This document shows positions 5,553 through 8,089 of a DNA stretch of 8,089 bases, piece after piece. The stretch is taken from the NCBI GenBank assembly GCA_003242115.1, contig QBMP01000161.1:1-8089 (forward strand), in the 5' to 3' direction. Below the pieces are notes generated by a model, which did no database searches, was not told the DNA's origin, and worked only from the letters and a program-made list of their open reading frames with translations. Origin of the DNA: Phormidesmis priestleyi. Lineage in GTDB: Bacteria > Cyanobacteriota > Cyanobacteriia > Phormidesmidales > Phormidesmidaceae. How positions within the stretch are numbered: the stretch's first letter is position 1; each line of letters starts with the position of its first letter. A program made the position numbers and the translations under genes.

Positions 5553-5756
5553 GATACTACTGGTGGCTAATGATGAAGTATCTGACGCTGCGAGTGTATC
5601 AGCTGGAATCTCAGGATGGATAAAGGCGAATCGCATAACCAATACACCTGCATTTTGACTGCAAGCGAGCCTACCAGTTCTAACGTCCGGCATAAGCGAT
5701 GCTGCCTAGCATAGCGTTAGCATCAGTTCCATTAATCGTAGTTTGAGGCAGAGCTA

Positions 5757-6074
5757 ATGTCATCTCAATCGAATCAGGTGCTAGAAGTAAAGAAACCCAC
5801 ATTATTTGACCGTATCTTCCGAGACAGCGAGGGCAACATCGTAATTGCTCAAGCCCCTAATCTACCTGTCCTCGTAGGCGTTGCGGCAACCTTCCTTCAG
5901 TATGTACTCCCCAGCGGACAACTTCAGAGGGCCACGGAATTAATCGCGTTCGGCGCTTTGTTCACTTGGGCATGGCAAGAACTCTTCGAGGGTGTGAACT
6001 ACTTCCGTCAAGCACTGGGCTTGATTGGATTAGCGGGCCTGATTGCGCTAGGACTTAATTTTCTGAGTGTGTGA
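5757..6074 (+). CDS. small membrane protein, 105 residues, unknown function
   Basis: A soluble N-terminus (KKPTLFDRIFRDSEGNIVIAQ, residues 12-32) is followed by hydrophobic segments at about 35-51 (VLVGVAATFLQYVL), 59-77 (ELIAFGALFTWAW) and 85-103 (ALGLIGLAGLIALGLNFL). This suggests two or three membrane helices, the middle one ended by acidic QELFEG. GAGG at 5745-5748 gives a good ribosome site 8 nt before ATG 5757. The protein looks intact and cyanobacterial in style, but I cannot name a family or substrate. Its neighbours on both sides give no functional hint. Confidence 0.7.
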   Translation: MSSQSNQVLEVKKPTLFDRIFRDSEGNIVIAQAPNLPVLVGVAATFLQYVLPSGQLQRATELIAFGALFTWAWQELFEGVNYFRQALGLIGLAGLIALGLNFLSV

Positions 6075-6239
6075 GTGTCTGAAGACAACTCCCTGTTATT
6101 TCTGGGTTAAATAGCTCCGGAAATTCTCAGCGGCACTTGTCACAATCACTAAAGTATATCAACGACTTTACAAGTACATCCGAGAGCCCGCTCAGCTCAG
6201 CCCGATTTCCCATATCTTCGGCCCAATGGACAAAATCCC

Positions 6240-6563
6240 CATCGGGTTGTCTTGGTTTGCACCACCGACCGCAGCGCAGTCGTAAGCTGAGCTTTTGAGC
6301 TATTGCAGCCGCCTAGCTTTCAGGGCCAGCGAGTATTCATCAAACCTAACTACAACACAGGCAATCCGGCTCCTGCTGTCACCGATCCAGCAGTGCTTGA
6401 GGCGTCACTTCAGGAGATTCAAGGGACTGCTATTAGCCAAATTGCCGTAGGAGATCGCTCTGGCATGGCTGAGACTCGCAGCGCTATGCAACAGATGAAG
6501 GTGTTTGACACGAATAAAGCGGAATTGTTGGCGATAAGCGCGACAAGCGGGCGTAAAAGCTAG
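6240..6563 (+). pseudogene. DUF362-type protein fragment, broken by an in-frame stop
   Basis: The frame reads HRVVLVCTTDRSAVVS, then TGA at 6288-6290, then AFELLQPPSFQGQRVFIKP, NYNTGNPAPAVTDPAVLEA, and later VGDRSGM and TRSAMQQMKVFD. The order IKPN, PAPAVTDP, VGDRSGM is what I know from DUF362 proteins, which are typically about 300 residues or more and often carry iron-sulfur or twin-arginine features elsewhere. Here only the N-terminal quarter is left, similarity fades after KVFD (about 6513), and the frame ends where egtD begins. A rescued start at TTG 6303 would give only 86 residues. It is most simply a decayed gene. It converges on egtD, and the shared CTAG at 6560-6563 supplies both stop codons. 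Confidence 0.7.
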
Positions 6564-7606
6564 GGCCTGCGTTGACAAAGCAAAAGCCCAAACCATTGTC
6601 TCTCATCGGTAAATGTTTCTACGACGCTAAGCTGATGAGACGATAGCGCCTTTTCCATGTCGGCCAGGTTAAACTTGCGTGAGATTTCGCTGAGGATGCG
6701 ATTCTCCGAAGGAGAGGCTGCGCCATCGCCCCGCTCAAACCCAATTGTCAAACCTAGCCTTTTCAGCCGAACAATTTGGGCTTCAACACTTTCTAAATAC
6801 ATCTCAATTTGATTATCTTGCTTGTTGTAATAGGCGATGTGAGCAAAAGCATCCAGGTCAAAATCACCTTCAAACCGTCGGTTGAGATGGCGCAACATAT
6901 TAAGATTAAAAGCCGCCGTAATCCCTTGGCTGTCGTTGTAGGCGGCTTCTAAAATAGAAATCTCTTTCTGTAAGTCTAGGCCTAGCAGAAAGTAGTCGTC
7001 GGGCTGTAAGGTTTTACTGATGCGGGCCAAAAAGTTATTGCATTCATCAGGTCGAAGGTTCCCGATAGTGCTGCCGATAAAGACAATCATTCGAGCGCTC
7101 AGATGTTTTGAGGGCAATGCTTTCAGCGCGGGTTCATAAGTGCTGACTAAACCCTCTATCGACAGCGTTGGATACTCTTTTAATAGCTGTTGTGAGCTTT
7201 CTACTAATGCCGTACTGCTGACATCAACAGGAATATAGCGTAGCGGATAAGCTGCGGCTGTGTAGGCGTTTAGCAGAATTCGAGTTTTGGTGGCGCTGCC
7301 GCTGCCGAGTTCAACAATTTCGCAGGGGCCGGTGGTTTGAGCGATCGCACTCCCATACCGCTCCAATATCGCCGTTTCCGTCCGCGTTGGGTAGTATTCA
7401 GGTAGCTGACAAATCTGGTCAAATAGCTGCGATCCCTTTTGATCGTAAAAGTATTTCGGCGGCAGTGATTTAGGCTCAAAGGAGAGTCCTTGAATAACAT
7501 CTTGCCCCTCTAGAATGTCGAGATCGGGCACTTCCATCAAATCGCGAACGATTAAGCGCTGACTGTTATTTTTCTCCGATTCAAGACGCAATTCCTTAGA
7601 AGCCAA
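6560..7606 (-). CDS. egtD: L-histidine N-alpha-methyltransferase EgtD
   Basis: EgtD trimethylates the amino group of L-histidine with S-adenosylmethionine to make hercynine, the first step of ergothioneine synthesis in the cytoplasm. The 348-residue product shows the family order: LPPKYFYDQKGSQLFDQI and LPEYYPTRTE (48-77), the SAM-binding loop VELGSGSATKT (98-108), FIGSTIGNL (176-184), LLGLDLQK (207-214) and AAYNDSQGITAAFN (221-234). ILSEISRKF (304-312) follows near the end. By family knowledge N183, Y223, E307 and S309 match the histidine-binding Asn, Tyr, Glu and Ser of the mycobacterial enzyme; this mapping is mine from motif context. The start is TTG 7606 with AGGA 7 nt upstream. An in-frame TAG lies just before it, and an ATG 5 nt upstream is out of frame. 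The gene lies 29 bp behind egtB on the same strand, so a joint transcript is likely. Confidence 0.95.
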   Translation of the reverse strand: MASKELRLESEKNNSQRLIVRDLMEVPDLDILEGQDVIQGLSFEPKSLPPKYFYDQKGSQLFDQICQLPEYYPTRTETAILERYGSAIAQTTGPCEIVELGSGSATKTRILLNAYTAAAYPLRYIPVDVSSTALVESSQQLLKEYPTLSIEGLVSTYEPALKALPSKHLSARMIVFIGSTIGNLRPDECNNFLARISKTLQPDDYFLLGLDLQKEISILEAAYNDSQGITAAFNLNMLRHLNRRFEGDFDLDAFAHIAYYNKQDNQIEMYLESVEAQIVRLKRLGLTIGFERGDGAASPSENRILSEISRKFNLADMEKALSSHQLSVVETFTDERQWFGLLLCQRRP

Positions 7607-7635
7607 AGCATTTTCCTATTTTTAACAGTATCCAT

Positions 7636-8089
7636 TCAAGCTGCGCAGCGGAAGCCCGCAAACATCTCGCGCCGATGAGGATGATACCAGTTCCGAAAGC
7701 TCTTGCGCAAAGCCCACTGAGGTGTCGCCCAACTGCCACCCCGCAAAACGCGATGATCCTGGTCAAAATAGGCTTGCGAATAGCTGTCATAGGGAAAGGG
7801 CCGAAAGCCAGTGTAAGCATCAAACCAAGTGCTCGTCCATTGCCAAATGCTGCCTACCATATCCTCACAGCCAGAGGCATTACAGCAGTTTGCGGCTTTG
7901 GCCCACTCCGACTCACTCGGCAATCGCTTCCCTACAAAGCGAGCATATGCATCGGCCTCGTACCAACTCACACCATATACATAACAACCGACAAAACGAC
8001 TATCTCCATATTCACTGGGCCAATAAAGCGGCTTTTCAACCCCCGCCGATTGCTTCCACTGCCATCCAGCCGCCGTCCACCATTTTTTT
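7636..8089 (-). CDS. egtB: hercynine oxygenase EgtB, C-terminal part (5' end outside window)
   Basis: EgtB is a non-haem iron enzyme that joins hercynine to a thiol (gamma-glutamylcysteine or cysteine) as a sulfoxide. The window holds the last 150 codons, ending at TGA 7636-7638; the N-terminal DinB-like part with iron ligands lies beyond the right edge. Visible marks of the sulfatase-modifying (FGE-like) domain are VYGVSWYEADAYARFVGKRL, PSESEWAKAA, GSIWQWTSTWFDAYTGF, LRGGSWAT and FRNWYHPHRREMFAGFRCA. The GF-P-PY and FRNWYxPxRR patterns and the neighbouring egtD favour EgtB over a generic FGE protein. One oddity is a CCNASGC cysteine cluster between EWAKAA and GSIWQW. The related selenoneine synthase SenA is an alternative but would not be expected beside egtD alone. 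Confidence 0.92.
   Translation of the reverse strand, partial: KKWWTAAGWQWKQSAGVEKPLYWPSEYGDSRFVGCYVYGVSWYEADAYARFVGKRLPSESEWAKAANCCNASGCEDMVGSIWQWTSTWFDAYTGFRPFPYDSYSQAYFDQDHRVLRGGSWATPQWALRKSFRNWYHPHRREMFAGFRCAA

Noticed and set aside
5487..5693. Minus-strand frame of 68 codons, and a plus frame reading RILLVANDEVSDAA in the same place
   Set aside because: Neither has a ribosome site or a recognised domain; the RILLVANDE likeness to response regulators is too short to trust. The 5553-5756 gap is left unassigned.
6405..6596. Minus-strand frame of 63 codons overlapping the DUF362 remnant
   Set aside because: It is antisense to recognisable DUF362 motifs and runs into egtD in another frame.
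7270..7823. Minus-strand frames within egtD and egtB in other phases
   Set aside because: They overlap clear EgtD and EgtB coding sequence and carry no motif of their own.
1..8089. tRNA, rRNA and complete insertion sequences
   Set aside because: No cloverleaf, rRNA segment, transposase motif or pair of terminal inverted repeats around a transposase gene was seen.

Overview
The window looks like cyanobacterial accessory DNA, most likely plasmid or plasmid-derived. Five copies of the cyanobacterial HIP1 octamer GCGATCGC are present (2823, 3473, 5078, 5186, 7341). The left half carries an iteron-type replication origin with its initiator gene and a primase-polymerase-like gene. The right edge carries two genes of ergothioneine synthesis. 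The species cannot be told from the sequence; a filamentous cyanobacterium is a guess.

Layout. 1-600 holds a broken conserved gene with no usable start before its conserved part, plus a possible short downstream frame. 577-1665, minus strand, is a winged-helix plasmid Rep protein. Just upstream of rep, 1730-1960 carries seven 17-bp iterons (consensus CCTGTAGCTTTGGCGTA), all in one orientation, in groups of three and four separated by two inverted half-iterons. 1961-2492 has no long gene. It contains a 13-bp inverted repeat, an operator-like palindrome over a TATAAT box, an AT-rich stretch, a 15-codon open frame, a two-way terminator hairpin and a 40-codon minus-strand frame. 2493-4289, plus strand, encodes a 598-residue protein with the archaeo-eukaryotic primase (AEP) catalytic motifs. 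The initiator, iterons, AT-rich segment and AEP protein form a self-consistent replication module.

4290-4719 is mostly non-coding, with two long perfect inverted repeats (16- and 15-bp arms) sharing a 12-bp core; the second ends 7 bp before a DUF6788-type small protein (4720-5046). Then come an unrecognised small ORF (5265-5552), a small membrane protein (5757-6074) and a decayed fragment of a DUF362-type gene (about 6240-6563) with an in-frame stop.

From 6560 to the right edge, on the minus strand, lie egtD (complete, TTG start with a good ribosome site) and upstream of it the 3' part of egtB. They are 29 bp apart and are probably one operon making ergothioneine from histidine. The most notable points are the ergothioneine pair beside a plasmid origin, the unexplained paired inverted repeats in front of the DUF6788 gene, and the tiny regulated-looking transcription unit inside the origin region.
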